Shown here: positions 18,011 to 28,864 of the stretch, piece by piece | How the letters are laid out: each line of letters begins with the position of its first letter | Position numbering within the stretch: the first letter of the stretch is position 1 | Source of the DNA: Nocardia kruczakiae NBRC 101016 | GTDB lineage: Bacteria > Actinomycetota > Actinomycetes > Mycobacteriales > Mycobacteriaceae | Length of the DNA stretch: 64,000 bases | Direction of reading: 5' to 3' | Assembly: GCF_001612965.1 (NCBI RefSeq) | Contig: NZ_BDBL01000024.1 | Location: forward strand, 1-64,000 | Notes under the pieces: generated by a model | The model's input: the letters and a program-made list of their open reading frames with translations, nothing else | What the model was told of the DNA's origin: nothing | Databases searched by the model: none | Program-made: the position numbers and the translations under genes

Positions 18011-18361
18011 AGCGCTTTTCCTCTCGGTCGAGCAGCTGGGGTCGCGATCGTTCACACCGGCCTGGCAACTTCCAGGCTAATGCGCACCCGCCGCTTTCGG
18101 CGTTCGGCGCGTCGATCGAGCCCTCCGCGGGGGACGGGTGTCCTTGCGCTCCCCGTGCGCGCGGTGGAGACAAGTGTCGATCAGCGTCGCGCGATGAGAC
18201 ACGATGGCGACGGTCGCTCATACCGCCAGTTCTCCCCAGCGGGTAGGAGTGCCGCTGTTTGCGCACTTCAATCGCATATACAGGCGGCGCTTGCTCATGA
18301 GACAATCTCCCTGTCTCGTCTCGCTACGAGACACCGTAGACCGAAGGGATCATGTCCGGCG
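18011..18361. promoter_or_regulatory. Divergent control region with repeated GAGACA half-sites
   Basis: No gene is visible. GAGACA occurs at 18167-18172, 18196-18201, 18299-18304 and 18328-18333, and its complement TGTCTC at 18312-18317. The last three form two overlapping palindromes, one with a seven-base spacer and one with arms TGTCTCGT/ACGAGACA (18312-18333). These sit 29-63 bases before the TetR start and are probably its operator (inference). Confidence 0.6.
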
Positions 18362-18934
18362 ATGCGCACCACCGACGTCGACTGGCTCGCGGGCGGGGTG
18401 CGGCGCACCGTCGCCCGCTCCCGCATCGAGGCGGCAGCTGCCGACCTGTTCCTGGAACGCGGAATCGACCGGGTGAGCATCGACGACGTGGCCGAACGCG
18501 TGGGCTGCTCCCGCGCCACCGTGTACCGGCACGTCGGCGGGAAGCCGGAGCTGGTCCGGATCGTGACGGTGACGGCGGCGCGGGATATCGCCGAACGGGT
18601 GGCGGCGACCGTGGCACCGCTGCGCGGCCGGCGGCGCGCGGTGGAGGCCGTCCTCGCCTCGCTCGCGGCGATTCGCGCCGAACCCACGCTCTCGGCGTTC
18701 CTGGCGGGGGCGGGCGCCACCGGCGACCACGTGGTGGCCACGCCCGAACTGCGCGGCATCGCCACCGCACTCACCGGAATCGCCGGGGACGACGATGCCG
18801 CGGAGTGGATCGTGCGGGTGGTGTTGTCGCTGCTCACCTGGCCGCTGCCCGATGCCGCCGCGGAACGCCGGACGGTGGAGCGGTTCGTCGCCCCGCTCCT
18901 GATGCGTCCGGCCGGACCGGCGCGGAAGGGATGA
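18362..18934 (+). CDS. TetR/AcrR-family regulator
   Basis: The 190-residue protein has an N-terminal TetR HTH (AAADLFLERGIDRVSIDDVAERVGCSR and ATVYRHVGGK, written here in parts) and a variable helical ligand domain. ATG at 18362 is preceded by GAAGGGATC. It is followed one base later by a PfkB kinase gene, so the two are one operon. The GAGACA palindromes upstream suggest autoregulation and possibly control of the divergent alcohol dehydrogenase. Confidence 0.85.
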   Translation: MRTTDVDWLAGGVRRTVARSRIEAAAADLFLERGIDRVSIDDVAERVGCSRATVYRHVGGKPELVRIVTVTAARDIAERVAATVAPLRGRRRAVEAVLASLAAIRAEPTLSAFLAGAGATGDHVVATPELRGIATALTGIAGDDDAAEWIVRVVLSLLTWPLPDAAAERRTVERFVAPLLMRPAGPARKG

Positions 18935-18935
18935 G

Positions 18936-19802
18936 ATGAGCGTTCCGTTGTTCGTCGGCCTCACCACCGTCGATCTCTCCTACGCCGTCGACGCCTATCC
19001 GGCCGAGGACACCAAAACCCGTGCGCGCGACCAATTTCTGGGCGCCGGTGGACCGGCTGCCAATGCCGCGGTCGCCTGCGCGATACTGACCGGCGGCGCC
19101 CGGCTGCTCACCGCCGTCGGACAGCATCCGCTCACCGCGCTGATCCGCGACGATCTGCGCTCCCACGGTGTCGAACTCGTCGACACCACGGCGCGGCGTA
19201 CCGACCCGCCGCCGATCTCGTCCATCGTCGTCGCGGCCGGTGCCGGGACGAGAACCGTTGTCTCGCTGGACGGTTCGGGCATCGAGGCGTCGTTCGACGA
19301 CGAATGCGCGGCCCTCGTCCGGGAAGCGCCGGTGGTGCTCGTCGACGGACATCACATCGAACTGGCCCTCGGCATCGCGCGGGTGGCGCGCGCTGCGGGA
19401 ATTCCGGTGGTGCTCGACGGGGGCCGCTGGAAGCCGGAACATGCGCAGTTGCTGCCGCTGGTCGACATCGCCATCTGCTCGGCCTCGTTCGCGCCGCCGG
19501 ACTGCCAGGACGTGTTCGGCCACCTGCACCGGATCGGGATCCCCGCGGTCGCCGTCACGCGCGGGCAGCAACCGATCCTGTACTCCGCCAACGGTGTTCG
19601 GGGCGAGATCGCGGTGGGTGACGTGGATCGCGCGGATACGCTCGGCGCCGGGGACATCCTGCACGGCGCGTTCTGCGCGTACCACTCGCGCGGCCACGAC
19701 GTCGTCGACGCGCTGACCCGCGCCGCCGCGGTCGCCACCCTGTCGTGCCGGTTCTTCGGTACTCGCGCATGGGGTGATCGACTCGGTGAGTTGGCCGAAT
19801 GA
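18936..19802 (+). CDS. PfkB-family carbohydrate/nucleoside kinase
   Basis: The 288-residue ribokinase-fold enzyme has the N-terminal GAGGPAANAA substrate motif near residue 36 and the C-terminal anion-hole motif DTLGAGDILHGAF near residue 230, with catalytic Asp. It phosphorylates a sugar or nucleoside; which one cannot be told. The ATG is one base after the TetR stop. It is convergent with a second small-molecule kinase at 19880. Confidence 0.88.
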   Translation: MSVPLFVGLTTVDLSYAVDAYPAEDTKTRARDQFLGAGGPAANAAVACAILTGGARLLTAVGQHPLTALIRDDLRSHGVELVDTTARRTDPPPISSIVVAAGAGTRTVVSLDGSGIEASFDDECAALVREAPVVLVDGHHIELALGIARVARAAGIPVVLDGGRWKPEHAQLLPLVDIAICSASFAPPDCQDVFGHLHRIGIPAVAVTRGQQPILYSANGVRGEIAVGDVDRADTLGAGDILHGAFCAYHSRGHDVVDALTRAAAVATLSCRFFGTRAWGDRLGELAE

Positions 19803-19879
19803 GGTGATCGGGCTGCGGTTCGCCGGGACACGCTGGAGTCGCACGACGAATCAGTCGGTCAGACGCACGCCGGACAGAT

Positions 19880-20554
19880 TCACCGAACCGGGCGGATACG
19901 GTAGCCGCCGGCGACCGCGCGCAGCACGAGATCGGCTCGGTCCGCGGTCCGCGCGATGAGACGGGCATTCGGCAGGTCACTGCCGGCGACCATGGCCTGT
20001 GCGCGATCCGGTGATTTCCCGCCGCGCCGATGCCGGCGCAGCAGGCGGTGTTCGATGAGCGATTCCTCCGCATCGAGGTACCAGACCTCGTCGAGATACT
20101 CCCGCACCTCCCGCCATCCCGGCCGATCCAGCAGAAGGTAGTTCCCTTCCACGATCGCGACCCGTTCGCCGGTGAAGGTCACCGCATCGGGGATCGGGTC
20201 GTGGCGGGCTCGATCGTAGACCGGCCACGGCACCGGCACACCGATCGCGCTGTCGCGCAGCCTCCGAAGCCGCGCGACGAACGACGCCACATCGAAGGTG
20301 TCGGGCTGCCCTTTGCGACCGAGCGCGCCGCAGTCACGCAGCTCTGCCGAGCTCCGATGAAATCCGTCCATCCCCGCCACCTCGGCGGACACTCCCGCGT
20401 GCCGCACCGCATCGGCCAAACCCTGTGCCAGTGTGGACTTTCCGGCTCCCGGCGGTCCGGTGACGCCGACCAGGTACCGGCGCCCGCCCGCCTGCTCCGC
20501 CGCCCGCACGATCCGCGCCGCCAGCTCACCCGTCCCCGTCACCCCGGCCGTCAC
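19880..20554 (-). CDS. P-loop nucleoside/sugar kinase (uridine kinase-like)
   Basis: The 224-residue protein has the Walker A motif GPPGAGKST near residue 33, the acidic MDGFH (substrate-binding Asp), GNYLLLD and the lid-like arginine pair in EHRLLRRH, as in the uridine kinase/phosphoribulokinase-like family. The substrate is not known. GTG at 20554 has AAGGAGGTGTCCG before it. It is 73 bases downstream of lutC in the same direction and could be read through from it. Confidence 0.82.
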   Translation of the reverse strand: MTAGVTGTGELAARIVRAAEQAGGRRYLVGVTGPPGAGKSTLAQGLADAVRHAGVSAEVAGMDGFHRSSAELRDCGALGRKGQPDTFDVASFVARLRRLRDSAIGVPVPWPVYDRARHDPIPDAVTFTGERVAIVEGNYLLLDRPGWREVREYLDEVWYLDAEESLIEHRLLRRHRRGGKSPDRAQAMVAGSDLPNARLIARTADRADLVLRAVAGGYRIRPVR

Positions 20555-20627
20555 CGGACACCTCCTTCACCGCGGCCGAACCCACGTCCCCGCCGGCGAG
20601 CACCGATCGACCACCGCCTCTCCGCTC

Positions 20628-21272
20628 TCACTCGACCAGGATCACGATCAATCGCCTGGGCCCGTGCACACCCTGCACGCGGGTCATCTCGATATCCACG
20701 GTGGCCGACGGACCGCTGATCCAGGTGGTCGGCCGGCGCGGGTCGAGACGCGGAACGACTTCCGGCAGTGCGGTTTTCACCTGCTCGGCGTGGACCACGC
20801 ACACGTGACAGTCCGGGACGAGGGTGGGCGCGCGGCGGCCCTGTCCGGCGTCGCCGTCGAGGACGATCGTGCCCGATTGCGCGATCGCGGCGGCGCAGGT
20901 GGTCACGACCGCGTCGACCTCGTCCAGTTCGAGCGTCGTCAGCGGCGGATCGTCGGTCACGATGCGGTGCTCGGAGCGGTCCGCCCACAGGGCCGTCCAG
21001 ATGTCCGGCAGTCCGGGCGGCGTCAGCACCACCCGCGCCGACGCGTTCCGCAGTTCCCGGTCCACGGTCGTGGCGATCCCCGCCAGGGTGGCCCGATGCA
21101 CCTGTGCGCCATAGCGTTCGAGTCGCTGTTCGAACAACTCCAGAATCGCGGCGCGATCGTCGGGGTCCACTCCCGGCGCGGTCCGCAGATAGTCGCGCGG
21201 CACGGTGACCGCGTCCGCCGGTTCGCCGATCGCCTCGCGGACGCGTCGCAGAATCGTCTCCCGCGCATTCAC
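20628..21272 (-). CDS. lutC: Lactate utilization protein C (LUD domain)
   Basis: The 214-residue LUD-domain protein is the third subunit of the LutABC L-lactate oxidase system, which converts lactate to pyruvate. Typical residues are AIAQSGTIVLD and VVHAEQVKTALPEVV, and the C-terminal GPSATVDIEMTRVQGVHGPR. The GTG start overlaps the lutB stop by four bases. Gene order A-B-C with overlaps throughout matches the known lut operon. Confidence 0.9.
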   Translation of the reverse strand: MNARETILRRVREAIGEPADAVTVPRDYLRTAPGVDPDDRAAILELFEQRLERYGAQVHRATLAGIATTVDRELRNASARVVLTPPGLPDIWTALWADRSEHRIVTDDPPLTTLELDEVDAVVTTCAAAIAQSGTIVLDGDAGQGRRAPTLVPDCHVCVVHAEQVKTALPEVVPRLDPRRPTTWISGPSATVDIEMTRVQGVHGPRRLIVILVE

Positions 21273-22705
21273 GAGCGGCCCCCGTCGGTGCGCGCCCACC
21301 AGCGGCGAAACGATTCGGCGGGGATGTCGGGTACCCGCCGGCTGTCGGTCCACCCGCCCAGCGGACCGGGCAGATGCCGCTTCGGGACCGCCACGCCGAT
21401 GCGCGCCGCCGAGCGCACGGCCGCGCCCCACAGCGCCGGATGGCTCATGAATCCCGCCATCGCGTCGAAGGCAGCCCGCTCGACCCGATGCTTCACCCCC
21501 GCCTCGCCCTCGGCCACCTGATGGCGCAGGGCCAGCAGATTCCCGGTGATATCGATGCGGACCGGGCAGACGTCGTCGCAGGCCCCGCACAGCGCCGACG
21601 CATACGGCAGCGAGGCGGTCTGCGGATCGTCGGCGCCCTTCAGCAACGGGTTGAGGATGGCGCCGATCGGCCCCGGATAGACCGAACCGTAGGCCTGTCC
21701 GCCGGTGCGTTCGTAGACCGGGCAGATATTCATGCACGCGCCACAGCGGATGCAGCGCAACGCTTCCCGCCCGAGTTCGTCGCGCAGGGCGCGGGTTCGG
21801 CCGTTGTCCACCAGGACCAGGTGGAAGGCCGAGGGACCGTCCTGGGCGGTGACGCCGGTCCAGGTCGACACATACGGCGACATCCGCTCGCCGGTCGCGC
21901 TGCGGGCCAGCAACTCCAGATAGATCTCCAGATCGCGCCAGCTCGGAATCACCTTCTCTATACCTGCCACCGTGATCAGCGTCTCCGGCAGGGTCAGGCA
22001 CATCCGCCCGTTACCCTCCGACTCCACCATCACCACCGTTCCGCTCTCGGCGACAAGGAAATTCGCGCCGGTGATGCCGACCTTCGCGCGCAGGAACTTC
22101 TCCCGCAGATGCAGCCGGGACGCATCGGCGAGCGCCTGCGGATCGTCGGTCAGATCGTCCGGCGCGGGACGGCCGTGCTTGCCCATCTCGCGGCGGAAGA
22201 TGTTGCGAATCTGGCTGCGGTTCAGATGCATCGACGGCACCACGATGTGGGAGGGCAGATCGTCGCCCAGTTGCAGGATGATCTCGGCGAGATCGGTCTC
22301 GCGGGTGTCGATTCCGGCCGCGGCGAGCGCCTCGCCCAGGCCGATCTCCTCCGACAGCATGGATTTGGCCTTGACGATCTCCTTCTCGCCGGTCGCCTGG
22401 ACCAATTCGGTGATCACGGTGTTGGCCTCGGCGGCGTCGGTCGCCCAATGCACCACTCCCCCGGCGCCTTCCACCGCATCGGCCAGGCGCTCCAGATAGG
22501 TGTCGAGACGGCGCAGCACATCGTCCTTGACCGCGGCCGCGGACGTGCGCAGTTCCTCCCAGTCCGGTCGTTCGGCCACCAGTGCGTCGCGCTTGGCGCG
22601 GATGGTGTGGGTGGCACGGTGCACGTTGGCGCGTAGCTGGTCGTCAGCGGTCGCGGTCCGCGCGGCCTGCGGGAACGGCGGCCACCCCACGAAACTCTCA
22701 CTCAT
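21269..22705 (-). CDS. lutB: Lactate utilization iron-sulfur protein B
   Basis: The 478-residue protein has an N-terminal LUD-like domain (to about 290; FLVAESGTVVMVESEGNGR) and two 4Fe-4S motifs, CIRCGACMNICP and CGACDDVCP, near residues 310-375. It transfers electrons in lactate oxidation with LutA and LutC. Its ATG overlaps the lutA stop and its stop overlaps the lutC start. Length agrees with known LutB proteins. Confidence 0.93.
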   Translation of the reverse strand: MSESFVGWPPFPQAARTATADDQLRANVHRATHTIRAKRDALVAERPDWEELRTSAAAVKDDVLRRLDTYLERLADAVEGAGGVVHWATDAAEANTVITELVQATGEKEIVKAKSMLSEEIGLGEALAAAGIDTRETDLAEIILQLGDDLPSHIVVPSMHLNRSQIRNIFRREMGKHGRPAPDDLTDDPQALADASRLHLREKFLRAKVGITGANFLVAESGTVVMVESEGNGRMCLTLPETLITVAGIEKVIPSWRDLEIYLELLARSATGERMSPYVSTWTGVTAQDGPSAFHLVLVDNGRTRALRDELGREALRCIRCGACMNICPVYERTGGQAYGSVYPGPIGAILNPLLKGADDPQTASLPYASALCGACDDVCPVRIDITGNLLALRHQVAEGEAGVKHRVERAAFDAMAGFMSHPALWGAAVRSAARIGVAVPKRHLPGPLGGWTDSRRVPDIPAESFRRWWARTDGGRS

Positions 22706-23484
22706 GAGCGGGCTTCCGCGACCACCGGCAGCCCGGGCATCGGGCCGTCGGCCTTCGTGCGCGCCAGAATTTCCACCAGATGCAGATCGCGCACCGGAGT
22801 CGCGTCGGCGGCGAGGCGCCCGCCGATATTCATCAGGCACGAATTGTCCACGGCGGTCACCACACTCGCGCCCGTCTCGCGCACGTGCGCGGCCTTGTCG
22901 GCGTTCATCGCGCCGGAGGCGGCGGCATTCTTCACCGAGAAGGTGCCGCCGAATCCACAGCATTCGTCGGCCGCGGGCAGATCGACCAGATCCAGTCCGG
23001 CCACCGCGCGCAACAAGCGGTACGGGCGGTCGCCGATGCGCTGCACGCGCAGCGAATGGCAGGTCGGATGGTAGGTCACCCGATGCGGGAAATAGGCACC
23101 CACATCGACGACACCCAGGTCGTCGGTGAGGAATTCGGTCAATTCCCGGATTCTGGGGAGCAGCGTCTCGGCATCGCGGGCCAGCGCGGCGTCGCCGACC
23201 TGCTCGGCCACCACACGGTAGAACTCGCCGGGCGCCGCGCCACACGAGGCCGACGGCACCACGATCCGGTCGTAGTCACCGAACACCGACACGAAATGCC
23301 GGGCCATCTTCGCGGTATCGGCCCGATAGCCGGTGTTGGCATGCATTTGGCCACAACAACTCTGGGCCATCGGGAAGTCGACCTCGACGCCGAGCCGGCG
23401 CAGCAGCGCCACCGCCGCCCGGCCGGTTCCCGGATACATGACGTCGTTGACACAGGTGATGAACAATGCCGTACGCGCCGACAT
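22702..23484 (-). CDS. lutA: Lactate utilization protein A (CCG-domain Fe-S protein)
   Basis: The 260-residue protein carries the paired cysteine-rich CCG motifs SCCGQMHAN (near residue 42) and ECCGFGGTFSVKN (near 173), as in LutA/GlpC/heterodisulfide reductase-like proteins. It is the first gene of lutABC. ATG at 23484 is preferred: GAGAGGGGCCGC precedes it, while the frame to 23715 has no ribosome site and would run into the terminator of the upstream unit. Confidence 0.93.
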   Translation of the reverse strand: MSARTALFITCVNDVMYPGTGRAAVALLRRLGVEVDFPMAQSCCGQMHANTGYRADTAKMARHFVSVFGDYDRIVVPSASCGAAPGEFYRVVAEQVGDAALARDAETLLPRIRELTEFLTDDLGVVDVGAYFPHRVTYHPTCHSLRVQRIGDRPYRLLRAVAGLDLVDLPAADECCGFGGTFSVKNAAASGAMNADKAAHVRETGASVVTAVDNSCLMNIGGRLAADATPVRDLHLVEILARTKADGPMPGLPVVAEARS

Positions 23485-23596
23485 GCGGCCCCTCTCGTCA
23501 CCGATGCCGCGGGCCGGGCACTGTTGTCGAGCGGCACCTCGATACGGATACTGGCGGGACGATCCCGGCCAGGATACGCCGCACGCACCGCGGCGA

Positions 23597-23633
23597 GGCG
23601 GATCTGCGGGCCGTGTGGGCCCGCGGATCCGCC
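23597..23633 (-). terminator. Hairpin terminator after the ald-DUF779 unit
   Basis: A 16-base-pair stem with one G-T wobble (arm GGCGGATCTGCGGGCC) and a five-base loop lies just past the DUF779 stop and separates that operon from lutABC. Confidence 0.75.
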
Positions 23634-23650
23634 TCCGCCGGCGGCATTCG

Positions 23651-24045
23651 TCAACTCGCCGCGTCCGCCCCGGTGCGCGGCGGCGGTCCGGAATCGAGTT
23701 CGGCCACTTCGGCATCGGTGAGCAGCCGGGACCGGATCAGGAACCGCACCCCCTCGGGGGCTTCGAGCGAGAACCCGCTCCCCCGCCCGGGAACCACGTC
23801 CACGGTCAGATAGGTGTGCTTCCAGTACTCGTACTGGTCGGCGCTCATCCAGAACGGGGTATCGGCGCCGACCCGGCCGAGCAACACATCCGAGGCGCCC
23901 ACGCGGAATTCGCCGCGCGGGAAGCACATCGGCGCGCTGCCGTCGCAACACCCGCCGGACTGATGGAACATGACCGGGCCGTGCTGACGAATCAGCGTGT
24001 CCAGCAACGTCTGCGCGGCCTCGGTCAGGTCGACGCGGGTACCCA

Positions 24046-24046
<1 letters not shown>
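23651..24046 (-). CDS. DUF779 protein
   Basis: The 131-residue protein has the family signature HQSGGCCDGSAPMCFPRGEF and QYEYWKHT. DUF779 genes are nearly always next to ExaC/AldA-type aldehyde dehydrogenases, as here, where the start overlaps the dehydrogenase stop by one base. The CC and C residues suggest metal or redox chemistry, but its role is unknown. Confidence 0.88.
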
Positions 24047-25563
<1,517 letters not shown>

Positions 25564-25677
25564 GACGGGTGCTCCTCGATGAGTCACGAAGGGTCGCATC
25601 ACGACAGGGCTCGCCGTGATGTGGACCACTATGGGCCGCGAGGGTTGGCACAAGGTTGAATGCGGCGGGCGCGTCGC

Positions 25678-25752
25678 GATCAGCTTCGCAGTGCCGATCA
25701 GCGCCGCAGTGTCCGATCAGCTCCGCTGTGTCCGATCAGCTTCGCAGTGCGC
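25678..25752. repeat. Four degenerate 18-19 bp tandem repeats at the end of the regulator gene
   Basis: Four units, each starting GATCAGC and ending near GTGCC or GTGTCC, begin at 25678, 25696, 25715 and 25734. The last unit contains the stop codon of the GAF regulator; the other three lie in the spacer leading to the aldehyde dehydrogenase. They look like duplicated copies of the gene end or a cluster of protein-binding sites. Confidence 0.7.
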
Positions 25753-26962
25753 TGTGCAGACGCGCGGCGGCCACCGCGCGGCGCGCGTCGCGGGCGGGCA
25801 GCAGCCGCAGCGCGTGTTCGTGGATCTCGATGTCGCCGGGCGCTTTCGCGCCGTAATCCAGGGCGTATTCGGCCTCGCCGGCCGACAGGACCGCGGTGCG
25901 GATGCCCACCTCGAGGTGTTCGCGCCACTCGACGATGCCCGGTGTCTGCGAGCCCGGCAGCAGCGGGCCGCGATACAGCCGCACGGCGGTGGCGGTGTCC
26001 CCGGTGGCCAGGGCGGCGAGCATGTCGGTGGCATCGCAGGAGACCGGTGTGGTCAGCCGATAGACACGATTGCTGATATCGCCGCCGGTGGCGCGGCGCA
26101 GATGCGAGACGTCGGCCTTGAGCGTGCTGGAGCCGGTGGGCCGGTCGCCGTAGACGGCCAGCTGCAACCGTTCCGGTGTGTAGCCGTCGGGTTCGAGGGC
26201 CAGCAGGGTGAGGATTTCGAGCAGCCGCCGGCGCAGTCGCAGCGGCCGCCCGCCCCGCGTCAGTCCGGCACCGCCGAGACATTCCAGCCGCACACCCGCG
26301 GCCGTATTCGTCACGCCGCCTTGCAGTTTCGCTTCCACGGCCGCGGTGAGCGACAACACCGTCGACATGGCCAGCGGATGCGAGCGATCCCAGGTGGTGG
26401 ACAGATCCAGCACGCCGAGCTGCCGGCCGTCGGCCGCGCGGATCGGCGCGCAGTAGCAGACCCAGCCGTGCAACGCCTCGACCAGATGTTCGGCGGAGAA
26501 CACACTGCTGGGGCGGCCGGTGTGCAATGCCAGCGACAGCGCGTTGGTGCCCATGTGGTTCTCGTCCCAGCGACCGCCGGGGGCGAAGCCGACCCGCTCG
26601 GCACGCCGTCGCATCACCTGACCGCCGTCGGACCACAGAATGGTTCCCGCTTCGTCGGTGACGGCGGCGACGAATCCGGCGTCGTGGGTGATGCTGTGCA
26701 ACTGATCGGAGAGTTCGGCGATGGGCCCGAACAGCGGCGAATCGGCCCATGTCGACGCGACGTCCCCGGCTACCGCGGGAGCGCAGTCGGTGGCGGGGTC
26801 GACGAACGCTCGGGACCGCACCCAGGACTGCGCCACATCGGGCCGGGGCTGCGCCGCATCGGATTCGGGCGCCTCGCGCTCCGGAACCCAGCGCGCCCAC
26901 TGCCGTTCCAGTGCCGCGCGTCGCCGCAGCAGAGCACTGTCCTGTCCTGATCGCATCCGCAT
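25736..26962 (-). CDS. GAF-domain transcriptional regulator with winged-helix C-terminus
   Basis: The 408-residue protein has a GAF-like sensor region (about 55-200, with FVAAVTDEAGTILWSDGG, GRWDENHMGTNALS and GVLDLSTTWD) and a C-terminal winged-helix part (RLRRRLLEILTLLALEPDG, STLKADVSHLRRAT). The GAF part is like that of AcoR-type activators, but there is no AAA+ sigma-54 domain. It lies 172 bases upstream of the aldehyde dehydrogenase and presumably controls it. The start is uncertain: ATG at 26962 has GGGTGAG very close; 26956 and 27025 are alternatives. Confidence 0.8.
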   Translation of the reverse strand: MRMRSGQDSALLRRRAALERQWARWVPEREAPESDAAQPRPDVAQSWVRSRAFVDPATDCAPAVAGDVASTWADSPLFGPIAELSDQLHSITHDAGFVAAVTDEAGTILWSDGGQVMRRRAERVGFAPGGRWDENHMGTNALSLALHTGRPSSVFSAEHLVEALHGWVCYCAPIRAADGRQLGVLDLSTTWDRSHPLAMSTVLSLTAAVEAKLQGGVTNTAAGVRLECLGGAGLTRGGRPLRLRRRLLEILTLLALEPDGYTPERLQLAVYGDRPTGSSTLKADVSHLRRATGGDISNRVYRLTTPVSCDATDMLAALATGDTATAVRLYRGPLLPGSQTPGIVEWREHLEVGIRTAVLSAGEAEYALDYGAKAPGDIEIHEHALRLLPARDARRAVAAARLHSALRS

Positions 26963-27103
26963 CTCACCCGTCGCCGCTCGGTCCGCACCGTGCGTTCCGG
27001 CGGTGTCTGGGGCCGGGCCGCACATCGTCGGCTCGGCCCCATTGTCCAGCAGGCCGGCTCGCCGCGGGAGCGAAACCGGCCGGTGCGCACCGTCGGACGC
27101 GGC

Positions 27104-27607
27104 TCAGATGGGCGTCAATTCGAACAGCCGGAACCGGCGCGTGCCCGCCAGACGCTGTTCCATGGTGTATCCCGGCCAATAGGCCACCGCGCGAGCCCAG
27201 GCGTCCTCCCGCTCGGATCCGCTCAGATGCCGGACCCGCACCTTGATTCGCCTACCGCCACTGTGGATTTCGGCGTCGGAGGCGGCGGCCAGATTCGCCG
27301 ACCAGGACGGATGTTCCGGCCGCCCCCAGTTGGACCCGATCAGCAGATACCGCTCGGGCCCGTCCGGTACGTACAGCAGCGACACCGTCCGCGGCAATCC
27401 GGATTTACGTCCGCGCACCGTCAACTCCATCGACGGCAGGCCCGCCAGGTCGAGTACGCCGTGCCGGCCGCCGGTGAGCCGGCGGATCACGCGTTCCAGC
27501 ACGATGACGACCGGACCGGTGCGCATCACCCACGGGATGCGCGCGATCGCGCGTCCCAGGGCCGAGAGCGGATTGCCGATACGTGAGCGACGAGTGCGGT
27601 CCGACAT
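27104..27607 (-). CDS. F420-dependent nitroreductase-like (DDN family) protein
   Basis: The 167-residue protein has the deazaflavin-dependent nitroreductase fold: LTVRGRKSGLPRTVSLLYV, YLLIGSNWGRPEHPSW (cofactor region) and a C-terminal GYTMEQRLAGTRRFRLFEL. Such enzymes use coenzyme F420H2 to reduce quinones or other electrophiles. It overlaps no gene; msrA starts upstream with its stop 6 bases from this start, so the two probably form one transcript. Confidence 0.88.
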   Translation of the reverse strand: MSDRTRRSRIGNPLSALGRAIARIPWVMRTGPVVIVLERVIRRLTGGRHGVLDLAGLPSMELTVRGRKSGLPRTVSLLYVPDGPERYLLIGSNWGRPEHPSWSANLAAASDAEIHSGGRRIKVRVRHLSGSEREDAWARAVAYWPGYTMEQRLAGTRRFRLFELTPI

Positions 27608-27613
27608 GCCGGC

Positions 27614-28129
27614 CTACTGCGGGGTCGCGGCGCGCTTGGGCAGCTTCCAGCCCGGCCGGGGGTAGTGGCAGGTGTAGCCGTTCGGATAGCGCTGCAGGTA
27701 GTCCTGGTGCTCCGGTTCGGCCTCCCAGAAATCGGACGCCGGGGTCACCTCGGTGACCACCTTGCCCGGCCACAGCCCGGAGGCGTCCACATCGGCGATC
27801 GTGTCCAGCGCGACCGCCTTCTGCTCGTCGTCGAGGTAGAAGATCGCGGACCGATAGCTGCTGCCGATGTCGTTGCCCTGGCGGTCCTTCGTCGACGGAT
27901 CGTGGATCTGGAAGAAGAACTCGAGCAGGGCCCGGTAATCGGTGCGCGCGGGGTCGTAGACGATCTCCACGGCCTCGGCATGCCCCGGATGGTTGCGGTA
28001 GGTGGGGTGATCGTTGCGCCCGCCGGTGTATCCGACGCGCGTGGAAATCACACCCGGCTGCTTGCGGATCAGCTCCTCCATACCCCAGAAGCATCCGCCT
28101 GCCAGAATCGCCGTGCGCGTGTCGGTCAC
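27614..28129 (-). CDS. msrA: Peptide-methionine (S)-S-oxide reductase MsrA
   Basis: The 171-residue enzyme repairs methionine S-sulfoxide in proteins. The catalytic motif GCFWG is near residue 12, followed by [22 protein letters not shown] and SSYRSAIFY, all family signatures. GTG at 28129 is preceded by AAGGAGGAAGC; the frame to 28378 adds unrelated basic sequence. The distal Cys is in TCHYPR. Confidence 0.95.
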   Translation of the reverse strand: MTDTRTAILAGGCFWGMEELIRKQPGVISTRVGYTGGRNDHPTYRNHPGHAEAVEIVYDPARTDYRALLEFFFQIHDPSTKDRQGNDIGSSYRSAIFYLDDEQKAVALDTIADVDASGLWPGKVVTEVTPASDFWEAEPEHQDYLQRYPNGYTCHYPRPGWKLPKRAATPQ

Positions 28130-28268
28130 GCTTCCTCCTTCGAATCGGGTCCCCGCCCCAAGTCTCGCACCGGTACAACCCCGGTGGCGGCCCGAAAAAT
28201 CCCGCCGCGACGCTCGCCTCGCCCGCCTTCTGCATACCGCATACCCGCTCCCCGAGCGGATTAACGGA

Positions 28269-28766
28269 CTACCCCCGGTCGTACCCCGCGGTCGACTCGG
28301 ACCCCGTTGGCGCCGAGACGATTTCGGCGCGCATCGCCACCCGGGTACCGTCGGCGCCCGTGGTGATCTCGACGTCACGCACCAGGGCGCGCATGATCGC
28401 CAGTCCCCGCCCGCGCACAGGATCCGGAACCGTGGGACGGGGTTCCCAGCTGCCGTGGTCGACGATGGTCAAATACAGGTCCGACCCGCTGATCTCCCCA
28501 CGCAGACTCACCATGCCGGCGCCCTCGCGGTAACCGTGCTCCACGGCGTTGGTGCACGCCTCGTCCACCGCCAGCAACAGATCGTAGATCTGTTCCGAGC
28601 CGATTCCCCCGCGCTCGAGCCAGGCCCGCAGATCGTGGCGCACCTCGGCGATCCGGTCGGCCTGCGACGGGAAATTCGCCTCGAAGGGGGCCACCCGTAA
28701 CGGGTGCGGCTCGCGTACCGCGGGCCCTGGGGCGGGGTCGCCCGGGGGATCTGGAAATCCGCTCAT
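28269..28766 (-). CDS. HATPase anti-sigma factor (RsbW-like), intact N box
   Basis: The 165-residue serine-kinase-type ATPase has [12 protein letters not shown] (N box with Asn), IVDHGSWEP (G1 region) and [12 protein letters not shown] (G2). It lies 98 bases downstream of sigF in the same direction. It could phosphorylate a STAS antagonist and bind sigma F or another sigma factor. ATG at 28766 follows AATGAGGAC. The N-terminal 30 residues are Pro-rich and not conserved. Confidence 0.85.
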   Translation of the reverse strand: MSGFPDPPGDPAPGPAVREPHPLRVAPFEANFPSQADRIAEVRHDLRAWLERGGIGSEQIYDLLLAVDEACTNAVEHGYREGAGMVSLRGEISGSDLYLTIVDHGSWEPRPTVPDPVRGRGLAIMRALVRDVEITTGADGTRVAMRAEIVSAPTGSESTAGYDRG

Positions 28767-28864
28767 GTCCTCATTCCGATCGCAACCGATGATCTCCACT
28801 CGATGATCTCCTCGGCATCCGCGATACCCCCTTTCCCGCACGCCATGCGGCGCCGTCGGCCGAC

